Source: Desulfobacterales bacterium | Lineage (GTDB): Bacteria > Desulfobacterota > Desulfobacteria > Desulfobacterales > CAFBRK01 | Reading direction: 5' to 3' | NCBI GenBank assembly: GCA_021737185.1 | Contig: JAIPEL010000007.1 | Location: forward strand, 1 to 64,000 | DNA: 64,000 nucleotides | In this document: piece after piece, positions 45,247 through 55,157 of the stretch | How positions within the stretch are numbered: position 1 is the first letter of the stretch | Layout of the letters: each line of letters opens with the position of its first letter | Position numbers and translations under genes: made by a program | The notes under the pieces: model-generated | What the model saw: the letters and a program-made list of their open reading frames with translations, nothing else | The model's database searches: none | Told to the model about the DNA's origin: nothing

Positions 45247-46677
45247 ATGGCTCCAGAACACAAAGCCCAAAAGCTTCCCACCATCCACCAACTTTTCGGC
45301 TACACCATCGGCTTTAGCCACTTGCTCGATGAGATCGCCATCGGCGTCGCTGTCATCGGTTTGGACCGCAAAATCGTTGCCATGAATCAAATGCTGAAGC
45401 TGTTGACCGGCTTCAGCCAGAAAGAGTCGTTCGGCGTTCCGTGCCGGCATATATTGCGCAGCAGCTTGTGTGTCCAAAACTGCCCGGCGTTTCAGATCAA
45501 CGGCAAATCCGGCCCAAAGTGTATCGAAACCGATTTGATCAGCAAGGACCGTCAACTCATTCCCATTCGGATCACCTTTGCGCTGCTGAAAACAAACAGC
45601 GGCAAAATAGTCGGGTATCTGGAAACCGTGGAAGACCTTCGTCCCTTGAAAAAGCGGGAAAGCGGAAGCTTCGAAGGCTACAGTTTCGAGCATATCGTCG
45701 GCAAGAGCCCTGAAATGGGAAAAATTTTCCAGATTTTGCCTTCGCTGGCGCAAAGCGAATCTTCGGTGCTCATCACCGGAGAAACAGGCACGGGAAAAGA
45801 CATGGTGGCCGAAACTATCCATCATACCTCCGACCGTGCCAAGGGCCCTTTTGTCAAGGTCAATTGCGGGGCTTTGCCGGAAACCCTGCTTGAATCGGAG
45901 CTTTTCGGTCACTGCAAGGGCGCATTTACCGGTGCCATCGAAAACAAGGCCGGTCGATTTCAACTCGCCCACAACGGCACGCTTTACCTGACGGAAATTG
46001 GCGATCTACCGTTTTCATTGCAGGTCAAGCTACTCACTTTTCTGGATGACAAGGTGATCGTTCCGCTGGGTACGACAAAAGAGATCGTTTCCGACGTGCG
46101 GATCATTGCCGCCACCCATCGCAATCTGGATCAGATGGTTGCCGAAAAACGTTTCCGCAAAGACCTGATGTTCCGGCTCAACGTGATCCGGCTGCATCTG
46201 CCCCCGCTGCGGGAGAGGCAGGGGGATGTCCGGCTGCTGCTCGATTATTTTTTGAATAAAATTTCCGCACAGCTAGGCAGAAAAACACCGGAACTTTCCA
46301 AACGAGCCCTGAAGATTCTGCTTGCCTACTCTTATCCGGGCAATGTCAGGGAACTGAGAAATTTCATCGAATACACCGTCAATATTTGCACCGATGATAA
46401 GATCACCCCCCGCCACCTTCCCGCATACCTGACGGATCCAAGCCAGGCGGCCGTGGTCGAAGTAGCCCCCCCGGCCACTGCCGGCATTGCGGCCGAAAGC
46501 GAAAAACAACGCCTTGCCCGGACGGGACCGGACCAGCCGTGGCCCGAGATTGAAAAACAAATGATCATAGAGGCCTTGGTCAAAACCGGGGGACGAAAAA
46601 GTCGGGCCGCAGATTTCCTCGGTTGGTCCCGAAGCACCTTGTGGCGAAAAATGAAGCAATTCGGAATCCGCGGATGA
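45247..46677 (+). CDS. PAS-domain sigma-54-dependent activator with variant Walker B (LTEIGD)
   Basis: GETGTGKDMVAETIHH, GHCKGAFTGA, GTLYLTEIGDLP, RKSRAADFLGWSRSTLWRKMKQFGI. Confidence 0.9.
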   Translation: MAPEHKAQKLPTIHQLFGYTIGFSHLLDEIAIGVAVIGLDRKIVAMNQMLKLLTGFSQKESFGVPCRHILRSSLCVQNCPAFQINGKSGPKCIETDLISKDRQLIPIRITFALLKTNSGKIVGYLETVEDLRPLKKRESGSFEGYSFEHIVGKSPEMGKIFQILPSLAQSESSVLITGETGTGKDMVAETIHHTSDRAKGPFVKVNCGALPETLLESELFGHCKGAFTGAIENKAGRFQLAHNGTLYLTEIGDLPFSLQVKLLTFLDDKVIVPLGTTKEIVSDVRIIAATHRNLDQMVAEKRFRKDLMFRLNVIRLHLPPLRERQGDVRLLLDYFLNKISAQLGRKTPELSKRALKILLAYSYPGNVRELRNFIEYTVNICTDDKITPRHLPAYLTDPSQAAVVEVAPPATAGIAAESEKQRLARTGPDQPWPEIEKQMIIEALVKTGGRKSRAADFLGWSRSTLWRKMKQFGIRG

Positions 46678-47006
46678 ATGCAACAAAAATACTCGTTCCC
46701 CTGCACGAAGACGATGTGGCCCCGCGATTCGATCTGGCAACCGAAGTCCTGATCGTTTCCAAAAAGGGCAAAACGATTTCAAAAAACAAACGAATCGTTG
46801 CACTTCCTCGTGCTTCTGCGGAACAGGTCTGCCAACTTGCCACCACCGAGGGCATAGACGTCGTGATCTGCGGTGGCATTGAAGAGACCTACTACCAGTA
46901 TCTTATCTGGAAAAGGATACAGGTGATCGATTCAGTGGCCGGCTCCAGCCAATCCGCCCTGAAGAAATTTGCCGCCGGGGACCTGCAGCCCGGGGCCATT
47001 TTGTAA
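46674..47006 (+). CDS. NifX/NifB-type dinitrogenase iron-molybdenum cofactor-binding family protein
   Basis: MNATKILVPLHEDDVAPRFDLATEVLIVSKK...EGIDVVICGGIEETYYQYLIWKRIQVIDSVAG; ATGA overlap with activator stop. Confidence 0.82.
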   Translation: MNATKILVPLHEDDVAPRFDLATEVLIVSKKGKTISKNKRIVALPRASAEQVCQLATTEGIDVVICGGIEETYYQYLIWKRIQVIDSVAGSSQSALKKFAAGDLQPGAIL

Positions 47007-47140
47007 ATTCTTAAAAGAGTCATCCGCCCGCCTCTTTTCCCACCCCAACGCGAGGACCTTGCGGGTCTCGATGTGAAGCGCCCTGCTGGTGTTTCCCGAT
47101 CCAGCTCATACCGTCTCGTTCGGTGAACTCCCACACAATG

Positions 47141-47190
47141 TGTTTCAATATGTTTGATTATGTGCCACAGAGCTGTTTCATTATGTTTCT
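47141..47190. promoter_or_regulatory. Two direct-repeat candidate activator sites TGTTTCAWTATGTTTSW (47141-47157, 47174-47190)
   Basis: TGTTTCAATATGTTTGA and TGTTTCATTATGTTTCT, 33-bp spacing, 76-125 bp upstream of the predicted -24 element. Confidence 0.55.
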
Positions 47191-47265
47191 ATCCCCGCAT
47201 TCACTGCTTTGCCTCTAGATTATAACCGTTCAACATCATAGCCATTTATCAGGTTTTACGGCATC

Positions 47266-47281
47266 TGGCACAATTTTCGCT
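47266..47281 (+). promoter_or_regulatory. Predicted sigma-54 -24/-12 promoter TGGCACAATTTTCGCT
   Basis: TGGCAC with GG-N10-GC spacing, about 40 bp upstream of the 47322 gene. Confidence 0.6.
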
Positions 47282-47321
47282 GTGCATCAGCCCGAATGTT
47301 TCACCGGAGGGGTGGCATCCC

Positions 47322-47699
47322 GTGGGTACTCGTTTGCTGATCATAGAAGCTGAAAATCGGTTTCGGAAAAATTTGTACCAGCATTTGCTGGCCAAAGGCT
47401 TCATTGTCGACAAAGTCACCCCGGACGACGGGATCGAGGCGATCGTGGCCGCAGAAGACATCGACGTGATTTTGCTGGGAATCGATGGGCTGGGACGAAA
47501 GGGACTGGATCTGATCCGGCCGATCCAGCGCCTCAGCCCGAAGACTGAAATCATTACCGTCAACAACGCCGATCAAATGGATCTTGCCATCGAGGGGATG
47601 AAGATGGGGGCTTTCGACGACTTTATGGTGCCGCTGGATATCGATTTGCTGGCGTCCCGCATCCAAGAAGCCAAAAAACGACGCAATGGCATCGGCTGA
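47322..47699 (+). CDS. Degenerate (pseudo-)receiver domain protein
   Basis: LLIIEAENRFRKNLYQHLLAKGF; phospho-acceptor region DVILLGIDGLGRKGLDLI has Gly in place of Asp; conserved Lys absent (FMVPLDID). Confidence 0.78.
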   Translation: MGTRLLIIEAENRFRKNLYQHLLAKGFIVDKVTPDDGIEAIVAAEDIDVILLGIDGLGRKGLDLIRPIQRLSPKTEIITVNNADQMDLAIEGMKMGAFDDFMVPLDIDLLASRIQEAKKRRNGIG

Positions 47700-47791
47700 T
47701 TTCGGCCATGTCGATCGCTGTCTCGCCGGCGGCTGTCCATCGGCGTGAAAATGAGGCGTTTAACCGTGCATAATGTAACGGGGGAGCTGAA

Positions 47792-48346
47792 ATGAAATCG
47801 ACCTTTGTAAAAGACCTCATGGTGATGCTCGATGAGTATGCCACGGTCTCCCAAGAGGCATCTCTTTATGAAGCCATTCTTTCCCTGGAAAACGCACAGA
47901 AGAAATTTGATCCCAATAGGCACAAACAGCGTGCCATATTGGTGCTCGATGAAAACGGCAAGGTAATCGGCAAAGTTTCCATGTTCGACATTCTCACGGC
48001 ACTCGAACCCAAATTCGAGGAATTAGAAGAATTGGGGGTACTGTCCCGAGCCGGTTACAGCCCGGATTTCATCAAGTCGATGCTGAAAGAAAATGCCCTT
48101 TGGAGCGAACCGCTGGAAAACATCTGCGGTCGGGCCCCGAACCGCCATGTAAAAGATTTTATGCAAATTCCTTCAGAAGGGATGCTCATCGAAGAAAGGG
48201 CCAGTCTGGATGAGGCCATCGTCAAGATGGTCCTGCAGGGCCATCAGTCCCTTCTGGTGACGCGGCAAAGGGAAATCGTCGGAATATTGAGGCTTTCGGA
48301 TGTTTTTTCATTCATCTGCGAAAAAATCAAAGCCTGCGGCTTTTGA
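47792..48346 (+). CDS. CBS-domain-pair protein
   Basis: VKDLMVMLDEYATVSQEASLYEAILSLENAQ..AILVLDENGKVIGKVSMFDILTAL ... VKDFMQIPSEGMLIEERASLDEAIVKMVLQGHQSLLVTRQREIVGILRLSDVF. Confidence 0.88.
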   Translation: MKSTFVKDLMVMLDEYATVSQEASLYEAILSLENAQKKFDPNRHKQRAILVLDENGKVIGKVSMFDILTALEPKFEELEELGVLSRAGYSPDFIKSMLKENALWSEPLENICGRAPNRHVKDFMQIPSEGMLIEERASLDEAIVKMVLQGHQSLLVTRQREIVGILRLSDVFSFICEKIKACGF

Positions 48347-48422
48347 ACCATAACGATAGAAAAACACAGTTGCGAGCGAACGATCCGGCAATGAAGTGAA
48401 TTTCACAAGGAGAGCATTTTCT

Positions 48423-50021
48423 ATGGATACCCACGGAGAAAAGCGAGGGATTTTTGCCAAGAAGGGCTTGTGGATCGGCATCGGCGCAGCGTTGTTCATC
48501 CTCATTGCTTTTATTTTGCCCACCCCTGAATCCCTCGTCGAGGTGATGGAAGAATACGGCTATGTGGACAAGATGATCGAATGGGAAATTGCTCACAACA
48601 TAGAAGAAGCATCTCAAAAAACCATGATCGTGCTGGGAATCGTTCCGATGGCCGTGGTGTTTTTTGCCGTAGAGGCCCTTCCCATCGGCGTGACGGGTCT
48701 GTTGATGCCGCTGCTGGCCTATTTTTTCGGTTTATTACCCTTCAATATGATCGGAAAGACCTTTGCCGGCGATGCCCCCTTGTTCATGCTGGGCGTGTTT
48801 GCCCTGGGCGCCACTGTGGTCGAGGTGGGGTTCCACAAAAGACTGGCCGTCTGGCTGCTGGGATGGACCAAGGGCTTTTGGGTTCCCATGATCGTGCTTT
48901 GCATCAGCATGTCAATGGTGGGGTCGTTTTTATCGGCCCCGGCCATGTGTTCGTTTATGGTGCCCGTGTTGATGGCCGTCTACTACGGCTCGGTGGAGGC
49001 CAGCAGCACGGAAGGAAAAGTGGTCCACGATCCGGCCCTGGCCAAGTTCCTGCTCTTTTCGCTTTGCTTCAGCCTGAACATGGGCGGGCCGGGGACCCCT
49101 TCTGCCGGCGGCCGCAATGTCATCATGATGGGATTTTTCAACAACTACGATATCCCCATCACCTACTACGGGTGGATGAAATACGGCTGGCCCCTGGTGC
49201 CCATTGGCGGCGCCATGGTCCTTTTGTACATGACAACGCTATTCAGCAAAAAGATCAAGACAAGGGATCTGACCCCCGGCCTTGAGTACATCAAAGATGA
49301 GACGCGCAAAATGGGCAAGATGACATACCCGGAATACGTCACCGGCGCCATGCTGTTTTTGATCGTGCTGCTCTGGATCTTCGGCGGCGAAGCCACCGGA
49401 CTAGGCGGGCCGGCCCTGTTGGCCCTGGTTGTGCCGGTGCTGTTTAAGACCGTGCAATTTGAAAAAATTCTGAAACGAATCTCTTTCAATGCCTGGTTCA
49501 TGTATTGCGGGGCATTGACTCTGGGTGCCCTGCTCAAAGAAAGCGGCGGCGCACTGTGGCTGGCGAAAACCTTTTTGAACGGACTTGCTCATGTAAACAT
49601 GGATCAGGGCTACGGCTTGTGGGTGGGGATGTCGGGATTCTCCGGATTTGTCACCAATTTCATGTCCGATGCCGCCACCGTCGCCCTGATCGGCCCCATC
49701 GTTGTTCCCATGGGTATCATGACCGGGGTCGCCGGCGAGCCATGGGCCATCGGCATGGCCGTGGCCCTGGCGTCTTCCTATGCGCATTTTCTCGTCGTCG
49801 GCTCTCCCACCAATGCGCTGACCTTTGCACTGGGCGTTTACCCCGACACCAACAAAAGAGTGCTCGAAACAATCGATTTCGTCAAATACGGCTTTGGATT
49901 GTTTGTCTTGTCTATGGCGCTGCTGTGGCTTCTTGAGTTTCTGGTAGTCTACAATCTGGTGGGATTTCCGGACGGCATCCTCGAACAGGCGACGCAGGTT
50001 CTCCAAAGCGCCAAGCAGTAA
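48423..50021 (+). CDS. SLC13/DASS-family anion:Na+ symporter
   Basis: Polytopic; LNMGGPGTPSAGGRNVIMMGFF, FVTNFMSDAATVALIGPIVVPMG, SSYAHFLVVGSPTNALTFALG. Confidence 0.85.
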   Translation: MDTHGEKRGIFAKKGLWIGIGAALFILIAFILPTPESLVEVMEEYGYVDKMIEWEIAHNIEEASQKTMIVLGIVPMAVVFFAVEALPIGVTGLLMPLLAYFFGLLPFNMIGKTFAGDAPLFMLGVFALGATVVEVGFHKRLAVWLLGWTKGFWVPMIVLCISMSMVGSFLSAPAMCSFMVPVLMAVYYGSVEASSTEGKVVHDPALAKFLLFSLCFSLNMGGPGTPSAGGRNVIMMGFFNNYDIPITYYGWMKYGWPLVPIGGAMVLLYMTTLFSKKIKTRDLTPGLEYIKDETRKMGKMTYPEYVTGAMLFLIVLLWIFGGEATGLGGPALLALVVPVLFKTVQFEKILKRISFNAWFMYCGALTLGALLKESGGALWLAKTFLNGLAHVNMDQGYGLWVGMSGFSGFVTNFMSDAATVALIGPIVVPMGIMTGVAGEPWAIGMAVALASSYAHFLVVGSPTNALTFALGVYPDTNKRVLETIDFVKYGFGLFVLSMALLWLLEFLVVYNLVGFPDGILEQATQVLQSAKQ

Positions 50022-50066
50022 ACACGATCTTTACCTGTCAACATACGTCATGGGGATTCGATTGAC

Positions 50067-51830
50067 ATGAAATCTAAAGATTCAACCCATCGTTCAACCT
50101 GGCGTTTGATCATTGGGCGGTTGTTTGCCGATGAACACGCCATCATGGCTGTCCTCGGCATCGCGGTTGGGGTGGCAGGCGGCTACGGGGCGGTCGGATT
50201 TCGATACCTCATCGAATTTATCCAGTCACTGGCCTATGGATCCCCGAAAGAATTGCTGGGTGTGGTTTCTTCGGTTCCCTGGTACTGGCGAATCCTGATT
50301 CCCGCCATCGGCGGGATGATCGTCGGTCCCATTGTCTACTTTTTCGCCAGGGAAGCCAAAGGACACGGCGTGCCGGAAGTCATGTATGCCGTTGCCCTGG
50401 AACAGGGAATCATCCGAAAGCGAATTGTTTTCATCAAGGCTTTTGTGTCTGCCGTTTGTATCGGCACCGGCGGCTCGGTCGGAAGAGAAGGCCCGATCGT
50501 CCAGATCGGATCCGCGGTCGGCTCAACCCTGGGGCAGCTGTTCAAGATGTCCGGAAATCGGATCCGAACCATGGTCGGCTGCGGGGCGGCGGCCGGCATT
50601 GCGGCCACATTCAACGCCCCGATTGCCGGCTCCCTTTTTGCCTTGGAAATTATCTTGGGCGAATTTGAAATTGCCAGCTTCAGTCCCATCATCATCTCCG
50701 CGGTTTCGGCCACGGCGGTTTCACGACATTATCTCGGCAATTTCCCGGCATTCAACCTTCCCGCCTATCAGCTGCACAGCCCGCTGGAGTTCCCGCTGTA
50801 TGCGGTTTTAGGGGTGGTTTGTGCCCTGACCGCCGTGGCCTTTACACTTTTCCTTTACCGTGCAGAGGATTTTTGGGATGATATTCGCATGCCGGAGTAT
50901 CTCAAGGCCGTGTTGGGCGGCTTGATTATGGGGACGATGGGCCTTGTGATCCCCCAAGTGTTGGGAGTCGGCTACGGTGCCATCGACCTTGCCTTGCTGA
51001 TGAAGATGTCCTGGTGGCTGATGCTGCTTTTGGTCCTCGGCAAAATCTTTGCCACCGCCATCACCATCGGCTCGGGAGGCTCGGGGGGTATTTTTGCCCC
51101 GTCCCTTTTCATGGGTGCGATGGTCGGGGGCACGTTCGGCGTGATCGCCAACACCCTTTTCCCCTCGGTGGCCTTATCTGCAGGCGCTTACGGCGTTGTC
51201 GGAATGGGTGCTGTGGTTGCCGCCACCACCCACGGCCCCCTGCAGGCGATTCTGATCATTTTCGAGATGACCGGGGACTACAAAATCATTTTGCCGTTGA
51301 TGATTACCTGCATCATCAGCACGCTGGTGGCAAGACGGCTGTGCAAGGAGTCGATTTATACATTCAAATTGATCCGGCGGGGGATCAACATCAAGGCCGG
51401 AAAAGAAGTCAACATTTTAAAATCGATCCCGGTGAAAAACATCATGTATCACACGGTGGAGATGGTACCCGAAAAACTGCCCCTGGCCGAGCTTGCCAAA
51501 AGACTGCCCCAAAGTCGATCGAACAATTTTGTCGTGGTCAATGACAAGGAAGAAATTTCCGGAGTCCTGACATTCGTGGATTATTATGAAAAGTTGTTTG
51601 ACGGTCATATCGGTGACCACATGAGGGTCGAAGATATCATGACGACCGATGTCGTTACGGTGTCGATCGAAGATAACCTCAGCACCGCATTGGAAAAGAT
51701 TACGAAAGGTGATTTTTCCATTCTGCCGGTCGTCTCCCCGGATAATCCGTTGACGATGCTGGGCATTTTGACGCGGAAAGATATCCTGGAGGCCTACGAC
51801 CAGGCATTGATCAAAAGAGCGATTACTTGA
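50067..51830 (+). CDS. ClC-family chloride channel/transporter with C-terminal CBS pair
   Basis: GTGGSVGREGPIVQIGSAVGS, GSGGSGGIFAPSLFMGAMVGG, CBS IPVKNIMYHTVEMVPEKLPLAELAKRL .. VEDIMTTDVVTVSIEDNLSTALEKI. Confidence 0.95.
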   Translation: MKSKDSTHRSTWRLIIGRLFADEHAIMAVLGIAVGVAGGYGAVGFRYLIEFIQSLAYGSPKELLGVVSSVPWYWRILIPAIGGMIVGPIVYFFAREAKGHGVPEVMYAVALEQGIIRKRIVFIKAFVSAVCIGTGGSVGREGPIVQIGSAVGSTLGQLFKMSGNRIRTMVGCGAAAGIAATFNAPIAGSLFALEIILGEFEIASFSPIIISAVSATAVSRHYLGNFPAFNLPAYQLHSPLEFPLYAVLGVVCALTAVAFTLFLYRAEDFWDDIRMPEYLKAVLGGLIMGTMGLVIPQVLGVGYGAIDLALLMKMSWWLMLLLVLGKIFATAITIGSGGSGGIFAPSLFMGAMVGGTFGVIANTLFPSVALSAGAYGVVGMGAVVAATTHGPLQAILIIFEMTGDYKIILPLMITCIISTLVARRLCKESIYTFKLIRRGINIKAGKEVNILKSIPVKNIMYHTVEMVPEKLPLAELAKRLPQSRSNNFVVVNDKEEISGVLTFVDYYEKLFDGHIGDHMRVEDIMTTDVVTVSIEDNLSTALEKITKGDFSILPVVSPDNPLTMLGILTRKDILEAYDQALIKRAIT

Positions 51831-51938
51831 TCGGTTTCGGCTCTAACCAGAATCCATAGGGTGATGAACCTTGACACATTCGCAAACCCGCCGGGATGGA
51901 AGGGATAGAAACATCGATCAATCGGTGGAGGAAAAGCC

Positions 51939-52385
51939 ATGATGGATCCCGTGGTTCTTCTAGTCGATGATGAGGTTGCTTTTGTCGAGACCTTGGCCAA
52001 AAGGCTCGAACGGCGCAATTTGACGATCCTTACGGCGTTCAACGGGGAAGAAAGCCTGGAAGCGCTGCAAAAAAACGACAACATCGAAGTCGTGGTGTTG
52101 GATGTTAAAATGCCGGGGCTTGATGGGGTTGAAACGCTCAAGCGCATCAAAAAGCAGACCCCCTTGGTTGAGGTCATCATGTTGACCGGACATGCCACTA
52201 TCGAATCGGCCATTGAAGGGATGAAACAAGGTGCATTGGACTACTTGATGAAGCCCTGTGATATCGATCATCTTGTCAGCACAGTGAAAGAAGCTTCACA
52301 AAAAAAGCGTGCCCAGGAAAAAAAGATCGAAGAGGCCAAAAAGCAGGAAACCCTCGCAAAGTATGGGCCGTTTCACTACGTGTAA
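51939..52385 (+). CDS. Single-domain response regulator
   Basis: VVLLVDDEVAFVETLAKRLERRNLTILTAFNGEESLEAL, VVLDVKMPGLDGVETL, YLMKPCDIDHLV. Confidence 0.94.
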   Translation: MMDPVVLLVDDEVAFVETLAKRLERRNLTILTAFNGEESLEALQKNDNIEVVVLDVKMPGLDGVETLKRIKKQTPLVEVIMLTGHATIESAIEGMKQGALDYLMKPCDIDHLVSTVKEASQKKRAQEKKIEEAKKQETLAKYGPFHYV

Positions 52386-52441
52386 GCTACAGACACTCCC
52401 TGTTCAAACGGAACGGGCAGAGATTGCCGGGAGGAAATCTA

Positions 52442-52876
52442 ATGAAAGCGCCATTTGTGATGATCGTCGATGATGAAGTTCCCTTTGTAGAAACCATCAG
52501 CAAAAGATTGGTCAAAAGAAACGTCAAGCTCCTCAAAGCTTTCACCGGCGAAGAATGCCTGGAAGCCCTTCAAGCGCATCAGAATTTGGATGTCGTGGTC
52601 TTGGATGTGAAAATGCCCGGGATGGATGGCATCGAAGCGCTGAAAGCGATCAAAGACAAGTATCCCATGGTGGAAGTGGTCATGCTCACCGGCCACGGGA
52701 CAATTGAAACCGCCATCCAGGGAATGAAATTGGGCGCCCACGATTATATGATGAAGCCCTGTGATATCGACGACCTGGTTGCCAAAATCGTCGAGGCAAC
52801 GGAGAAAAAGCGTGCCAAGGAGGAGAAGATTCGAGCGGCCCAAAGTGAAGAATTCTTGTCCCGGTATGAACCATAG
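52442..52876 (+). CDS. Single-domain response regulator
   Basis: VMIVDDEVPFVETISKRLVKRNVKLLKAFTGEECLEAL, VVLDVKMPGMDGIEAL, YMMKPCDIDDLV. Confidence 0.94.
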   Translation: MKAPFVMIVDDEVPFVETISKRLVKRNVKLLKAFTGEECLEALQAHQNLDVVVLDVKMPGMDGIEALKAIKDKYPMVEVVMLTGHGTIETAIQGMKLGAHDYMMKPCDIDDLVAKIVEATEKKRAKEEKIRAAQSEEFLSRYEP

Positions 52877-52950
52877 CCATCGTCAAATGTTTCTGTTGAA
52901 TTTCATAAACCCTCTTGAGCATCGTCAACTGCGGGGAACCGGGTGTTCTC

Positions 52951-54687
52951 ATGAATCAGGATAAACAGGCCAGGCGAGAGATTAGTATTTCCTTTACCCG
53001 GCATATTGTCCTGGTGGTGATCATCGTGTCGTTTACCCCGATGATCGTGGTAAGCGGCATCATTTTGGATCAGTATTATACTTCCTACAGGGAGAAACTA
53101 TATGCCCATTTAAACGAGATGGTGCACAAGCACACGCAAAATATCGATGGCTTTTTAACCGAAAGGCTCAACGACATCAAATTTCTCTCCCAAACCTGCG
53201 GTGATGATCAGCTTATCAATGAATCCGTTCTGTATGAAAAGCTGGTTTTGCTTCAACGAAACTCCGGAAATGTCTTTGAAGACTTGGGCATTATCAATGA
53301 AGCAGGCATCCAGATAGCCTATGCCGGGCCTTACAAGCTGGAACAGGCATTTTATGCTGAAGAAGAGTGGTTCCAAGAAGCGCTTCAGCATCAATATTAC
53401 ATTTCCGATGTCTTCCTCGGCCTTCGTTCTCGACCGCATTTTATTGTATCCGTGAGAAATGTCTACCAGAACGAGAGGGTTCTTTTGCGGGCCACCATCA
53501 ATTTTGAGGCTTTCAATGCCCTGGTGGAAAATCTTCGCATCGGAGCGACGGGTTTCGCCTTCATTGTCAACCAGAAAGGAAAATATCAAACAAGGCCCCA
53601 TTATGATTTGATCCAAAACGCACCTTCCTATTTACAGGTGATTAAAAAAGCCGAGCAGAAGGAAAACGGTGTGTATGTCGGAACCGTGTCCGATGTATTC
53701 AGAAATAAAGACCTGATCTTTTTGGCGGCCCCCCTGAAAAACGAAGACTGGATGCTGGTCTTCCAGCAGGAAAGGGAAGATGCATACGAGGATCTTAAAC
53801 GAACGCAAATCATCGCAGGGATCATTATTTTTGTCGGTGCCTTGATGATCGTTTTAATGAACCTGTTCTTTTTTCATAAGGCCGTCGGCAGGATCGCAGA
53901 AGCCGACAAAGCCAAGGAGATGATGAACCGCCAGGTGATCGAGACCGGCAAAATGGCTTCGGTGGGCCGTCTTGCGGCCGGGATTGCCCATGAAATCAAC
54001 AACCCTGTCGCCATTATGGTGGAAGAAGCCGGCTGGATCGATGATTTGCTGAATGATGGAGACTTCGATGAGTGCAAAAATCTCGACGAATTGAAAAATT
54101 CCCTTAAACAGATCAACACCCAGGGCAAACGCTGCAAGGATATTACCCACAAATTGCTCAGCTTTGCCAGAAAAACCGGTTCGAAGCTCGAGCAAATCCA
54201 GATCAACGATACGATCGAAGAGGTCATCGGTTTGTTCGACAAATCCACATATTCCCGGATTTCTTTCGAGTTGAACCTCGCAGAGGAATTGCCGCCCATC
54301 TACGGGTCACGAACAGAGCTTCAGCAGGTGCTGCTCAATCTGGTCAATAATGCGGTCTACTTTCTGGAAAAAGAGGGGGGAACCATCCGAATCGCAACGA
54401 ATTTCGACAATGATAATGTCTTTATCGTCGTAGAAGACAACGGCCCCGGCATCCCCAAATCGAATCTGGAAAGGGTGTTTGATCCATTTTTCACCACCAA
54501 GCCCGTGGGGAAGGGAAGCGGTTTGGGCCTGGCCATTTGTTACGGAATTATCAAAAGAAGGGGAGGGGAAATTACGGTCAGCAGTGCGGTAGACGCAGGG
54601 ACAAGTTTCGAAATTCGCCTGCCCCTTGGCGGCCAAGATCAGTCTTCAGACAACCGACCGCTGCCGCCGGAATCGATTCCGGCATAG
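52951..54687 (+). CDS. Membrane sensor histidine kinase with Cache-like sensor (HK2, paralog of HK1)
   Basis: INEAGIQIAYAGPYKLEQAFYAEEEWFQEALQHQYYISDVFLGLRSRPHFIVSV; AAGIAHEINNPVAIMVEEAGWIDDLL; GSGLGLAICYGIIKRRGG. Confidence 0.94.
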   Translation: MNQDKQARREISISFTRHIVLVVIIVSFTPMIVVSGIILDQYYTSYREKLYAHLNEMVHKHTQNIDGFLTERLNDIKFLSQTCGDDQLINESVLYEKLVLLQRNSGNVFEDLGIINEAGIQIAYAGPYKLEQAFYAEEEWFQEALQHQYYISDVFLGLRSRPHFIVSVRNVYQNERVLLRATINFEAFNALVENLRIGATGFAFIVNQKGKYQTRPHYDLIQNAPSYLQVIKKAEQKENGVYVGTVSDVFRNKDLIFLAAPLKNEDWMLVFQQEREDAYEDLKRTQIIAGIIIFVGALMIVLMNLFFFHKAVGRIAEADKAKEMMNRQVIETGKMASVGRLAAGIAHEINNPVAIMVEEAGWIDDLLNDGDFDECKNLDELKNSLKQINTQGKRCKDITHKLLSFARKTGSKLEQIQINDTIEEVIGLFDKSTYSRISFELNLAEELPPIYGSRTELQQVLLNLVNNAVYFLEKEGGTIRIATNFDNDNVFIVVEDNGPGIPKSNLERVFDPFFTTKPVGKGSGLGLAICYGIIKRRGGEITVSSAVDAGTSFEIRLPLGGQDQSSDNRPLPPESIPA

Positions 54688-54705
54688 CGCCTTGAAAGAA
54701 GGCCC

Positions 54706-55104
54706 ATGGAAGATCGCCCAACCGGTTCTCCCCAAAAGATCAAGCTGCTTCTGGTCGACGACGAAAAGGATTTCGTGGAAGTTTTGACCAAGCGCTTGAA
54801 AAGCAGAGGTTTTGACGTAACCGCTGCATACTGCGGTGCGGAGGCCATCCAGGCACTTCGCAAGGTCGATTTCGATGTCGCCATTCTCGACTTGAAGATG
54901 GAAGACATGAATGGATTGGAAGTTCTGAAAATATTCAAGAAAATGTATTCTGATATGCAGGTGATCATCCTTTCCGGCCATGAAACCGAGCAGACGGTGC
55001 GGGAAGGAATGGAATACGGGGCATTCGAATACTTGTCAAAACCCTGTGAATTTGAAGCATTGGTCCGCACCCTCCATGATGCGACATCGGCCGCGAATAC
55101 ATAA
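54706..55104 (+). CDS. Single-domain response regulator
   Basis: LLLVDDEKDFVEVLTKRLKSRGF, VAILDLKMEDMNGLEVL, YLSKPCEFEAL. Confidence 0.92.
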   Translation: MEDRPTGSPQKIKLLLVDDEKDFVEVLTKRLKSRGFDVTAAYCGAEAIQALRKVDFDVAILDLKMEDMNGLEVLKIFKKMYSDMQVIILSGHETEQTVREGMEYGAFEYLSKPCEFEALVRTLHDATSAANT

Positions 55105-55157
55105 AACTGCATGAAGCAAGCTGTTTTCAGTTTCGTTTTCAAGGAAACAAAAAAACG

